DNA from: Cyclina sinensis
Taxonomy: Eukaryota; Mollusca; Bivalvia; Venerida; Veneridae
Assembly: GCA_012932295.1 (NCBI GenBank)
Contig: JAAONU010000001.1
Span: 44,427,134-44,491,133, forward strand
Reading direction: 5' to 3'
DNA: 64,000 nucleotides
Part shown: one piece after another, positions 25,601 through 36,244 of the stretch
Numbering within the stretch: the stretch's first letter is position 1
Layout of the letters: each line of letters starts with the position of its first letter
The notes under the pieces: model-generated
The model's database searches: none
Seen by the model: only the letters and a program-made list of their open reading frames with translations
Told to the model about the DNA's origin: nothing
Translations under genes and position numbers: made by a program

Positions 25601-28600
25601 ATACATTAAAAGGATCTTTAGTTTTTTATGCATATTTTCTGTCATCTCTCAAGTAACTTACAACATTAGCTAGCAATAATCTCTCAACAAACACTTCTGT
25701 ACTAGAAGAGAAGGTCGGTACTACTTAAATTGGTATGACCATAATGCATGATATGATTTCAAAAGATCCATACAGAGTAACCTCTCTTGATGGCCTCTGT
25801 ACAAAGTAAACCTCTCTATCTTAAAGATAAACCTCTTTCTTAAAAAGGTTTCGAAGATTTTCTGCAACATGCACAACTGCGTCCTCCTTATGGCACTTGA
25901 CCAAGAGAGGTTGAAGTGTATTGATATATTACCTTGAAGTTTGTAACCTTGTAGACTATCTGTATTATATTCAGGTTTATCATCTTGGAGTGTGTGACAG
26001 ATGTAAGAAAAAGATGATGTTAGAAAACTGGACTGTACAGCAGTTATTCTTTTCTCATATACGTGCTGTATGTCTGTACATCAAAGAAAAGTACCCTCAT
26101 CTGACCATTATAATGTGGGATGATATGCTAAGGTTCCTAGAACTTCCCGTCCTAGCAGGTATGGCAATCTTTTAGCCTAGAACTTCCCGTCCTAGCAGGT
26201 ATGGCAATCTTTTAGCCTAGAACTTCCCGTCCTAGCAGGTATGGCAATCTTTTAGCCTAGAACTTCCCGTCCTAGCAGGTATGGCAATCTTTTAGCCTAG
26301 AACTTCCCGTCCTAGCAGGTATATGGCAATCTTTTAGCCTAGAACTTCCCGTCCTAGCAGGTATGGCAATCTTTTAGCCTAGAACAGTTTTGTCCTAACA
26401 GCAAAATCTTTCTGTCCTGGTAGACAAATCTTGCTATGGAATTTTTCTAAGAAACGGTGATCTGTCCTAGCAATTTATAATTTTACTTCCATGCTGTAAA
26501 GTCTTCCTATCTAGCACATAAAATTTTCCTGCACTGGCAAGTGAATCTGTCTTGCCCTTGTATGTATATCTTTATGTTCATCATACTTTAGATTTCGTGT
26601 TACTTGCAGCTGCTGTCATATCAAGTAAAGGATCATGTCCTGGCAGGTGATCTTGTTTTGCAGTAATGTTTCTGTCCAATGTTGTAGAAGGTCATGTCTT
26701 ATCAGGAAAATGTTTGTGTCCTAGCAGACAGAAGGTCATATTGTAACCAGTTAATGTTTCTGTCCCAGCAGATAAAATATTCTGTCTTGTCAGTAAAATG
26801 TATTTGTCTCATCAGGTTAAAGATTATATCATAGCTGGTAAATGCTTCTGTATTGGCAAGTAAAAGATAATGTCTTCAAGTAAATAATACTGTCTTGGCA
26901 GGAAAAGATCACATTTTATGGAAATGTCTCTTTCCTAGCAGATACAAAATCATACTGTAGCTGGTGAATATTTCTGTCTTGGCAGGTAAATATTATATTT
27001 AAAGGTAAATATCTCTTTTCCTAGCTGGTAAAAGATCATACTGTAACTGGTAAAAGCAGATAAAAGATTGTGTTTTGTTAGGTAAATGTTTCTGTTACAG
27101 CAGGTGAAAGAACATATCATAGCTGGTAAATGTTCTTGTCCTAGCATGTGAAAGGTCAGGTCTTCTTAGGTAAGTTTTTCTGTGACAGCAAATTAAAGAT
27201 TATATCATTGATGGTAAATGCTTTAGTCATAGCAGTAAAAGCTCTTGTCTAGTAGTGAATGTTGCTGACCTAGAAGGTTTAAGATCATGTCATGGTAAAT
27301 GTTTCTGTCCATACAGATGGAAAAGGTATTCTTCCTGTTCTGTCAGCATCATTCCCTAGAAGAGCAATTTTTATTTCCAGATTGGAAAATCTTCCAGAAT
27401 ATTCATTTGTTTGCTTGCACACAGGCATGTTTTAAATGTTAAAAGTGTCCTTACTTGCTTTAAAAAAAGAAAAAAGGAAAATAAAAAGTGAAAAACTTAC
27501 ACAATATGAAAATAAGATAGCTTTATTTGAAAATTTCAGAATCAGGATTGGGCAGTCTTGTAGAAATCATGGTGTGGCATTATCTCCCCTCTTTTTTGCT
27601 TCCTCCTGGTGAGTTATGTCACTTGTATGTAAACATCAAGGAACATGCTGGTTAACATTATGCTTTCCACAAATTTTTTTTTGGAATTACATTAAAAACC
27701 CAATTCTTTAAATTGGCCCAGAATTTAATTTTTTTTTTATGTGGAATTAATTTTTTTTTGTAAAATTAACTTTTTTCATTGCATCACATTTTTCATTCCA
27801 AGTAAAAAGTACCCTAGGGACTAAAGAATGGTTCTGTTGTTCACTATGATTTTGTTTTATTGTGATTTGTTTAGGTATGTTTAAACTGTTCTTAGGCAAA
27901 CATTTAAGAAATATGAATTAGTTATAAAATAATGTTTTAGTTCTTGGTTAAATGATGAAAATTTCTTCCTTAAAACCACTGTCACTTTCAGTTAAATAGT
28001 TAGGGTCATGGGTTCAAGCCTGACTGCTGACCTGAGTACTTGTGTGACAGTGTTGGCAGAGCTGTTCTGAGAATAGAGTTCTAGTAGAAGTACATATTTT
28101 CTATTGAAATCATGGATAAGTGAGTTGCTTCCCTTTATAAAAAAAAGGAATAAACAGCTCAGAAGTATATTAAAGTAAAACCAAAAAATATATATATTAT
28201 CTCTGTTTTCAGATTTATGGGATCGCTTGTCCAAGGTTTTCCCTAACATCTGGGTGGCAAGTGCCTTCAAAGGTGCAACAGGGGCCTGTATATATGCTAC
28301 CAACATCATGTATCATGTTGACAATCACCTCACATGGCTAAATGTTCTTGAAGGAATCAAATCAAAATTTGAAAACATCAGGGGTATAGCAATAACAGGC
28401 TGGCAACGGTAATATTTCCTTATAAATGTTTTTTTAGTGTTTATTTTTTAAAGTCCAGATTTAAATCTTATCCTGTGACCTGGAGCTACTCAGGTTTGGG
28501 TCTTTTCTCCTTACACCAGTTACTGTGTGTTGCTGGTATCATTTCTTCAGGTGGTTTAAGTTTAAATGGACATCCCAACTGTTTTGAAAACATATGTGGT

Positions 28601-31409
28601 TTGGTATTTATAGATTTCACATGTGTTAGAACATGATATTGAGCCTTTGTGTTCCCTATACAAATGTACCAGAAAAATAAAACATTTCAACACTAGTTGA
28701 TATGGCATGTATTTGTTTTACAATAGTACATTTTTCTCAACAGGATGTTACAGTCATTTCTTACTTTTGTTTTATATAATGATATTTTGTATTAGCCTCT
28801 CTAGCACAAAGTTTGTCAGACCTGTTATAATTTCTTGTTGTAGATACGATCACTTTGCTATTTTATGTGAACTGTTACCACAGGGCCTGCCCTCTCTGGC
28901 TATATGTCTGGCTGTAATCAACAGAGGTATGTGAAGTTGTCAGGTGTCTACTGTTTAGGTCTGAATTAGGGGATAATAAAAATCAGTTTTATCGTTTCTT
29001 CCATTAAAATGTTTCCAAGCTGATTTTTCTACATACATGTACTTCAGAACATATCTTTTGTGGAATTTAACGAGTGAACAAGTTTCCAAGAACAGTACAA
29101 TAGTTAAACTTTCTTAGTTTGTATTGATTTACCATACTATCACTCTGTTTCATTGATATAGTAAGAGAATTGGCCAAAGTCAATTACATACATAGTATAG
29201 AGGTTTATCATTCTTCTTGAATATTGATAGAAACACTAATTTATAACCATGCTAAAAAATTAAACTTCAAATGTTATTGTCAATGCAAATTGTAAGTCCA
29301 AAAAAACATACTACATGTATTTCAAAAATTGTGAAAATTGGTGTTATCTTCCAATAACAACAGAAAAATAGAAAGGTATTTGCTACACTGATTAGTGATT
29401 GTCCTAACATAGACTTTAATTTTGTTTTTATACAAGTAACAGTGATGCAAACTGTTTTACATGAATTTATCAGAAAAAATGAATACAAGAGTGAATGGAA
29501 AATATTTTCAGAACTCAGGTAACATATTACAGAGTTTCAGCAGTTTTACTGTTTTGTTGTTGTTGTTTTAGGTCTAAGGTTATATTGTTATTACAGGCAC
29601 GTTCACTGTAGATGTTCACTCAGGTGTGTCACAACAACTGAAGTTCCAGGGTTTAGTTCCACTTAATCCCTTTGATGGGTATGCAAGATATGATTGGTGA
29701 CTTTTTATACTAAGGAAAGCTCTCAAATGATTGTTTGTCCCACAAGTTCATTGTGCAAGAATTGTTCATTGTTCTGTTCTGTAATTCTGAAATTTTGTTT
29801 TAGAACTTTTTTGTAGTCTGTTTTGTGGAGTGAAGATAAATTTTTACTGTTTGTATTGATATTTTTAGAGGTTGACTGAAATTTATTGATGAATCAATTA
29901 TTACTAAATGGTCCTTATGTTTAGAATCAGGAACTCTGGATCCCAGTAAGGTATGTTAATTTCCAGAAAAGCTATTTGATTAAGAATATAACTCGACCCT
30001 GGAATTAATTAACATCAGAGGTAATAAAAAAAGTCAAGGGGAAATTAAAGCACATATACAAAAGTGTAACAGTTTTTATTCTGAAGTATACCGTGTATAT
30101 TATTTCTACAGAAAAGATGCTTTTTGTATTATCTTGTAGTAAGGACATTCCAGTCTGTGATTTTCCTGGTTCAGATATATACATGGACACTATAGAAATG
30201 CTGAGGTTAGAGACAGCTTATGAAGACTTTCTACACAGTGAGGGGTAAGGCTGGATTCTGTACTTAAGTTTGAAGTTATAGTCCATGTTCTTACCTGTGT
30301 ACATGTCAGAGAATAGCTTTGCAGCTTTCAGAAACTCAGCATATTAGTTCAAAGAAAGCTATTTAGCTCATGACAGCTGAGGTTGTTGATGTTGTGCTGT
30401 AACAGTCCTCAGATGTGTATCATTCAGCATGATCTAACAGCAGTTTGCTTGTTTACACTCCCACAGCAACATTTTTGTAGCAGTTCTCTTGAAACTTAAT
30501 CACTTGATTGTAATAATAAGACCTTAACATTTACACATTTATCTATCATTTTACCTTAAAATACAATTACCTGTTTATCGTTACAGGAGGTTGTCTTGGA
30601 TGAACGAGTATCACATGCGGAGAAATTTCACGAATCCTATGCATCTAGAGGCTTTACTTAGTCAAGCTCTCAAGTAAGATAGGAGAGAAGTTTGCTTGTT
30701 TATATACTTAATTCATTTGTCGATCTCAAACCTTTTATTATATGCATGGAAATGATTTATTAGTGTAAGATTAAGTTTTTTGACTTTATATGGTTCTCAG
30801 TAGACGACTTTAATTTTACTGAGAATCTAGCTGACACTTCATCTTAAAGATGTTAAAAAGAGGAAAAATTCAGGGGTACTTTAAATAAATTGAAGACCTT
30901 TTATTTCTTTGCCCTAAATCTGAGTGAGCAGTAACTATTTCAGTATTGTTTTCTTCAGTTCAGGCACTCAGAAAATTAATCTACAATATTCATCCAGTCT
31001 TGCTTTGAGTACGAGTTTTGCTAGATTAGGAAACAATCTATTTCTTTTACATATATCACACAATTAATTTTAACATCCTGTTTATTTGTGTTGTATGATT
31101 CACTAACTTCCATTCCCTTCTAAAGCTTTGGCAGTATATGTATATTGCTGAGACAAGATACATGTACATTTTTGTATAATGTCTTGTAATGTCTCTGTTT
31201 TTATTCCTTGCAGACTTCTTGGTAGCTTAAAGCAACTTAATACAAAGTTCCAGGCTTCCCTAAAGATCATTTATTTCCCTGACACTGTGGATGAATGGTG
31301 TGGTGTTTATTTGTCTCCCAAAATAGAGAAAATGACAGGAATCGTAGAACTGGCGAGAAATCAGGAACGAGGTTTTGAACTTCAAAAACCACCAGATATG
31401 CAGACATAA
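22676..31409 (+). CDS. HEXD: Hexosaminidase D (GH20), complete, 14 coding exons
   Basis: Exons: 22676-22714 (ATG 22686), 23435-23489, 23834-23943, 24413-24500, 25040-25118, 25433-25518, 25975-26158, 27540-27608, 28213-28408, 28844-28926, 29597-29678, 30140-30244, 30587-30673, 31214-31409. Every junction is GT-AG and in phase, giving 482 aa (human about 486). Motifs: [16 protein letters not shown] at the N-terminus, [39 protein letters not shown] (catalytic Asp148-Glu149 pair), [43 protein letters not shown] and FPDTVDEW. These follow the vertebrate HEXD order throughout. No signal peptide, matching the nucleocytoplasmic location known for HEXD, unlike lysosomal HEXA/B. Predicted reaction: removal of terminal beta-GalNAc/GlcNAc. 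The exon 7 donor lies inside a 40-bp minisatellite. The first exon has an upstream acceptor, so a 5'UTR exon exists to the left. Confidence 0.97.
25196..25335 (-). repeat. Dispersed repeat fragment in HEXD intron 5, possibly SINE-derived
   Basis: GC-rich relative to the intron around it. On the minus strand GGTTTGAATCCCACC resembles a polymerase III B-box, but no A-box is clear. No second copy was found in the window, so its mobile origin is only suspected. Confidence 0.35.
26136..26377 (+). repeat. 40-bp minisatellite copying the HEXD exon 7 end and its splice donor
   Basis: Six units start at 26136, 26176, 26216, 26256, 26296 and 26338; the fifth has two extra bases (GTATATGG). Each unit contains CTAGAACTTCCCGTCCTAGC followed by AG|GTATGGCAATCTTTTAG. 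The first unit is the real exon end (codons for LELPVLA, then GT). Every unit thus repeats the last 23 coding bases, the intact donor and an in-frame TAG 15 bases past it. Units are identical apart from the 2-base insertion, so the expansion is recent. Confidence 0.95.
26378..27318 (+). repeat. Degenerate ~20-bp splice-site-like repeats filling the rest of HEXD intron 7 start
   Basis: About 900 bp of diverged repeats with consensus near TGTCCTAGCAGGTAAATGTT, alternating with TGTCTTGGCAGGTAAAAGAT. CAG|GTAAA donor-like and pyrimidine-TAGCAG acceptor-like strings recur dozens of times. The core TCCTAGCAG is shared with the adjacent exon end and the 40-bp units, so all three probably have one origin. 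No coding function. Confidence 0.8.
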
Positions 31410-33283
31410 AAGATGCTTTCTTACATATTTTTTAGTATTAGAGAGATTAGAAAGATTTTTTTTTACTAAAGGGCTTGATATGCAGTGTGACTAGCCTGTA
31501 TTTGTATTGTTAACAGTGTTATGGTGTAGGTTGGCTGGTTAGCAGGCAGATTTGGTACATATATGTACTGCCAGGTGACGTTTATGCAGAAGAGCTTTTT
31601 TTGTTGGATAAAAGTCATGATGTGACAATTCTGAATTCGAATGTTATGTAATTGTAGACTTCTATTTAAAGATATAGATTATGAACATTGTTTAACAATG
31701 ATAGATATGTCATATAGTTTAGAATGACTCATCATTGCAATATTAATCAATTTCTAACGATAATCATTTGCAGTTTTATGAGGTAGTTGCTGCTTTTTTT
31801 TTTTTTTTGATGCAGAAAAAATATTGAGGAAACTGTTTCTATATTTTGAGTTTGATGTCGGCTATCTAACAAACATTGTTATATTGATGTAAATTTGACC
31901 ATAGCAGTAGTTGATACCAAGTTCTATGTTTGAATTACTTCATACAGTCTAGTCTGTAACTGACAACTTAGCAAGAAAAAATTGTCATTAATGACTTCCC
32001 TATGACTTCACTTATCTTTCAAGGCCCTTATACATCTATTAAACGCCCCAGTAGGTACAGCAATACCCTGTTACCAGACAGAAGTATCCTAGTTAGTTAT
32101 ACACATAACCTTAAGGGTGTGCATGTTTTTGTCCAGTATAATACTTCTTCTGATAGGTTTTTTTGGTAGAGAAGCGGCGAGACAGAGTGCTGCTACCCCT
32201 AAGCTAAACTTTTAAATGGACTAGTCTGTCATTCAGTTTGGACTAACCCATTTTGCCACTAACCTGATTCACAGTGAATGTATGATACATTTGTGCCAGG
32301 TGTAAGCTGTAACAATTGTCATCTGCTTTTTAATGAAGGTCTAAATCTTGTTAGAATGCTTTTTAGTTTGTAAGATGAAAAATTGTCAAAATATATTGCA
32401 TAGACAAGTTCATGTAATTATCTAGTGGCAAGTAAGAGGAAGGAATTTGCATGTTTAAAATGTTGCTTAATTTTTATTTTGTCTGATGAATACTTCATGG
32501 AACATACCCACACTTTCTCCTTGCATAGCATATGGCAAAATCATGTGAAGTGCTATAGCATTTCCTAGAGTTATTTCTTATAAGTGGATCATGTACACCA
32601 TGTGAAATTAACATCAGTTATTATTGACAGCTTCAGTGACATAAATATTTCAGGGAATGACTTTCTGGAGCAGTTTTTTTGGAGGGGAGTTCATTGCCAG
32701 AATTTACTATCCCCTGAAGCCAGGCATATAGCTTTTGAACTGTATGTCTGTCAGTCCATCAGTCATTCTGTACAGAAACTTTAACATTTAATAGTAAATG
32801 ATTTAATTCATACATAAACACAAAACCCCTTCTGGCAAGACATCTGTCATAGATTTAAATGATCTTGACCTCAAGGTCGAAAATACTTAATATAGGCCAT
32901 AACTCGTTTATAACTTAACAGATTTAGTTCATAGTTAAATCATCAAAAACACTTCTTTTCAAGGATCTAAATGTTATCTTCATCTTGTCAACAGCTCAGA
33001 GCACCACTTAGGGGGCAATGTCATCTTTCATTGACAGTTCTTGTTCTGTATAAAATAACATATATTTTTTGTTATGTTTGATTTTTTTTCTCAAAATGCT
33101 GAACATAGACCAAACGGTGCTGTTGTTTTTCATGTACATTTCTTTTGCCTTTTTTAAAAATAATTCAGGAAAGGTTGTTTGCACTTGTTTATACATGTTT
33201 TGTAGATTTTGGAGATGTTATTTCAAGATAGAAATAGTATAGTTGATTTTAGCCTGAACCTTGTTGTAGTCTGTTAGATTTAG
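31410..33283. other. HEXD 3' flank / 3'UTR, no gene recognised
   Basis: AT-rich with a T-rich run at 31796-31809. No exon was found. The first plain AATAAA I see on the plus strand after the HEXD stop is near 34486, beyond the MITE, so the 3'UTR could be about 3 kb or use a variant signal. Confidence 0.5.
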
Positions 33284-33946
33284 GGACGTTTCGGTAAATG
33301 ACCAGTTCGGTAAATTGGATTTATATAGTAAACCCTTTGGACGTTTCGGTAAAAAGGCAATTATATAGTAATTATATGGTAAAAATGGGATATATCACAT
33401 ATTTCACCGCTGCTCTCATTTTGCTGCTATTATCAGGTTCACGGTAAATGGGCTAGGTTTACATAGTGGACCTACACCATTTTATAGTTATAATAATTAA
33501 ATTAAATTACAGTGGTTTTCTTTAATCTCTTAGTTGTACTCAACACATTAGCGGTCTTTAAGTATAAGTTAAAAAATAATGAAACATTTTAATTCCTATC
33601 AGAACCTTTTTGCTACTAATCGCGATTAATCAGACTGGATCCTGATAAGACGATGAAAGTATGACAAAATGTTTTTAATTCCTTTGCCAAAACCGATTAG
33701 AGCATATTCAACATGACAGTTGCTTATAAATTTTACCAGACCACTGTAAATAGTTTTGACACTATCCAACGGGATGAGGAGTCAAAAAGAAAACAAACTA
33801 TGTAATTATTATGTGTTTTTCATATGTGTGGAAACTTTCTCCATTATTTACCATATAATTACTATATAATTGCCTTTTTACCGAAACGTCCAAAGGGTTT
33901 ACTATATAAATCCAATTTACTGAACTGGTCATTTACCGAAACGTCC
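33284..33946. mobile_element. MITE with 100-bp terminal inverted repeats
   Basis: The left arm 33284-33383 and the right arm 33847-33946 are reverse complements with one mismatch in 100. Each arm starts GGACGTTTCGGTAAATGACC and contains GGACGTTTCGGTAAA a second time about 53 bp in. The roughly 460-bp interior is AT-rich and non-coding. AGTCTGT occurs just outside both ends, but a clean target-site duplication directly at the termini is not evident, so the superfamily is unassigned. Confidence 0.88.
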
Positions 33947-34106
33947 GGCACCCAGTCTGTCATATGTCATTTGTCTGGCAGATCACTTGATAAAGTTGAA
34001 GAACTCCATAAACTTGCACAGACACTGTCCTTCACTGAATGCTAGCATTGTGATGTGTTTTTTTCCACAGACTCAGAGAAAGTGACTCTAGTATGAATCC
34101 TTACTC

Positions 34107-34187
34107 TTCTCCATTGTCTAAATGGACTTACCCTTCTCCATTGTCTAAATGGACTTACCATTCTCCATTGTCTAAATGGACTTACCC
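34107..34187 (+). repeat. 27-bp minisatellite, three units with palindromic core
   Basis: Units start at 34107, 34134 and 34161 (TTCTCCATTGTCTAAATGGA...). The core CCATTGTCTAAATGG is an imperfect palindrome. One base differs at the second/third unit boundary. Confidence 0.9.
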
Positions 34188-36047
34188 AAAATTCAGTTTT
34201 TAATGTTTATGGATGCTTTACAAAAAATTTATTGACTCAGTAGCAAACTTGGTAGACCATGATCTGTCTGCACAGATAGACAGGCATACTTGGTCTACAC
34301 TGGTAATTAAGGCTTAAAGATTGCCAGCAGCTGAGTAAATGTTCATGCAGCTCTGATTTTGTGAATACAGGATTAATCGTGAAGCGGATTTATCAACTAA
34401 AATATTGACTGATGATTAAGCTTGTGTGTTCTATATTTAGAATTATTTTGTGTGTTAACAGAGTAGTTTTTTTAAGATTTTGGAAATAAAAGAGTAGATT
34501 TGTGATAAAAATTATAGATGACTGTTTTCAGGTGGTTAGCTTGAACCTGAAGCCTGTAGTATACAAAACAATTTGTTTCCAAGTTTAAGAATAATAAACA
34601 ATTTGATGAAATTTGTTCATTTCTGAGTCTTGTATCCCCAGCTATAAAGTAAACAGGGGAATATTGTTTGTGTTTTCCATTTGTAGCATAATCATGCATA
34701 AATTTTACTGTCAGTACATGATCTGTGTTTCAAAAGGTCAAAGAGGTTTGGTACCCACAATATATCTTATTCATGTGACCATTGTCATGGTGTTATCTTA
34801 AATATCCAATAACATTTTTCTAGTTATTTGCAGTATTTTTATCTGCTATGTTTCAGTACCTCCGATATTTTTCTGGTACAAGTTTTAGTCTAGTAAACAG
34901 CTACTCAGGTTATAAAATTACTGTGACTCCAAATCGTGCAAATAAGGATAAGACAAGTTTTGTCATTATAGTGGAAACAGTATTTATTCTTGAAATTTAA
35001 CCAGATTTATCAGCAAAGTTGAAAGTTGTTAAAGCCTATTACAGTAACTCAAACATTGAGAAAAACATCTTTAAATTCATTTTACTATTTCATACCAAAT
35101 CATCTTCAATGGATTGAAGATGCTGCACCAAGACTTCCAACTTGATATGCAAGGAAGCTGTATTAGCATCATACCAATTCACTAGACGATCAGATACTAA
35201 TATCTGGACACTTTCCAAAAAAGCATATTTTCTTTTGAACTGGCTTTGCAGTAGATACGTTTTTCTAAGACTATGCCAAAAACCTGTATTTAGCATAGAC
35301 AACTTTCTTAAAAGGCTTCTAATGTTTTACCATATAAGGTGTGTAGAGATGAAAAACAGTCCCTGTCAAGCAGGGGCTTGACTCTGTTACTGCACATGCT
35401 GACTCACAGCTATGAATAAAAACTCTGAGGGTATTCCACGAATACATTGAATTCCATGAATACAGTTAAACATTTTCATGTGAAGAACCTGCTAGCGTTT
35501 TATGGCAAAGAATAAAAATTTTTATAGTATCAAAAATGTGTTTCAACACACACACACACAAATTGTAAAAAGATGTAATTTTTTTCTGATATGAACAAAG
35601 CCAGAATAATTGTTTCATTAAAATTGTGATCTGTTTATTCATGACAAAAAATAAAGGGTCAGTTTATGTGCACAAGCTAGAAAAATATATATTAAAACTA
35701 TAGCTAGAAAGTATGTGACTGCTATATGACTGCCAAAATCATTAAGACAATTATCCCAGTTGTCCTATGCAATCCAAGTGGAAAGTCCCTTTATTTGTTA
35801 TTTCAAGTCTTCTGAAAATTTTTGTCTTCAGAAATGTATAAGAAAGACCATTAAAGTAAAAAAAAAAAAAGAAAAGAAAAGAAATTCACTCTGTGTACAA
35901 TGAAGAATAATAAATAAATAAATAAAATAATATATCACAGTTACAGTCAACCCATAGCTATACTAACATCTGGTGTAACTCTTTAAAGAATAATTTACTT
36001 TACTACCAATCTATGTTGTTACACAGTTATTAGCTCATAATTCAAGA

Positions 36048-36053
36048 TTTATT
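36048..36053 (-). promoter_or_regulatory. Candidate poly(A) signal of the cadherin-like gene
   Basis: TTTATT on the plus strand is AATAAA on the minus strand, about 190 bp past the stop at 36245. This is the nearest plain signal downstream that I see, apart from one overlapping the stop codon itself. Confidence 0.4.
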
Positions 36054-36244
36054 AATTTACTGAAATTATATTGTTTTACCAATGAAGTTCCATTGTAAAT
36101 GATCAATGTCAAAGATTTAAAACTATATGTCTCTAAATGCAACTGGTATATAACAGCTTCTCATCTTTAACTCAAAATTACTAACAGAAATTATGACAAC
36201 ACTGATTTTAAAATATCAGCAATCTGTAGATTATTTCAGGAAGA

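Larger units (their letters stand above)
33947..36244. other. Convergent 3' intergenic region between HEXD and the cadherin-like gene
   Basis: HEXD (plus) and the cadherin-like gene (minus) point toward each other here. It holds a 27-bp minisatellite, AATAAA signals near 34486 and 35412, A-rich and AAAT simple repeats near 35860-35930, and a CA run near 35550. No coding exon was recognised. Confidence 0.55.

Noticed and set aside
26136..26377. Repeats as an additional coding exon of HEXD
   Set aside because: Reading past the first donor meets TAG after 15 bases; HEXD similarity resumes exactly at 27540.
28000..28110. B-box-like GGTTCAAGCCTGA suggesting a SINE in a HEXD intron
   Set aside because: No A-box and no second copy in the window; insufficient evidence.
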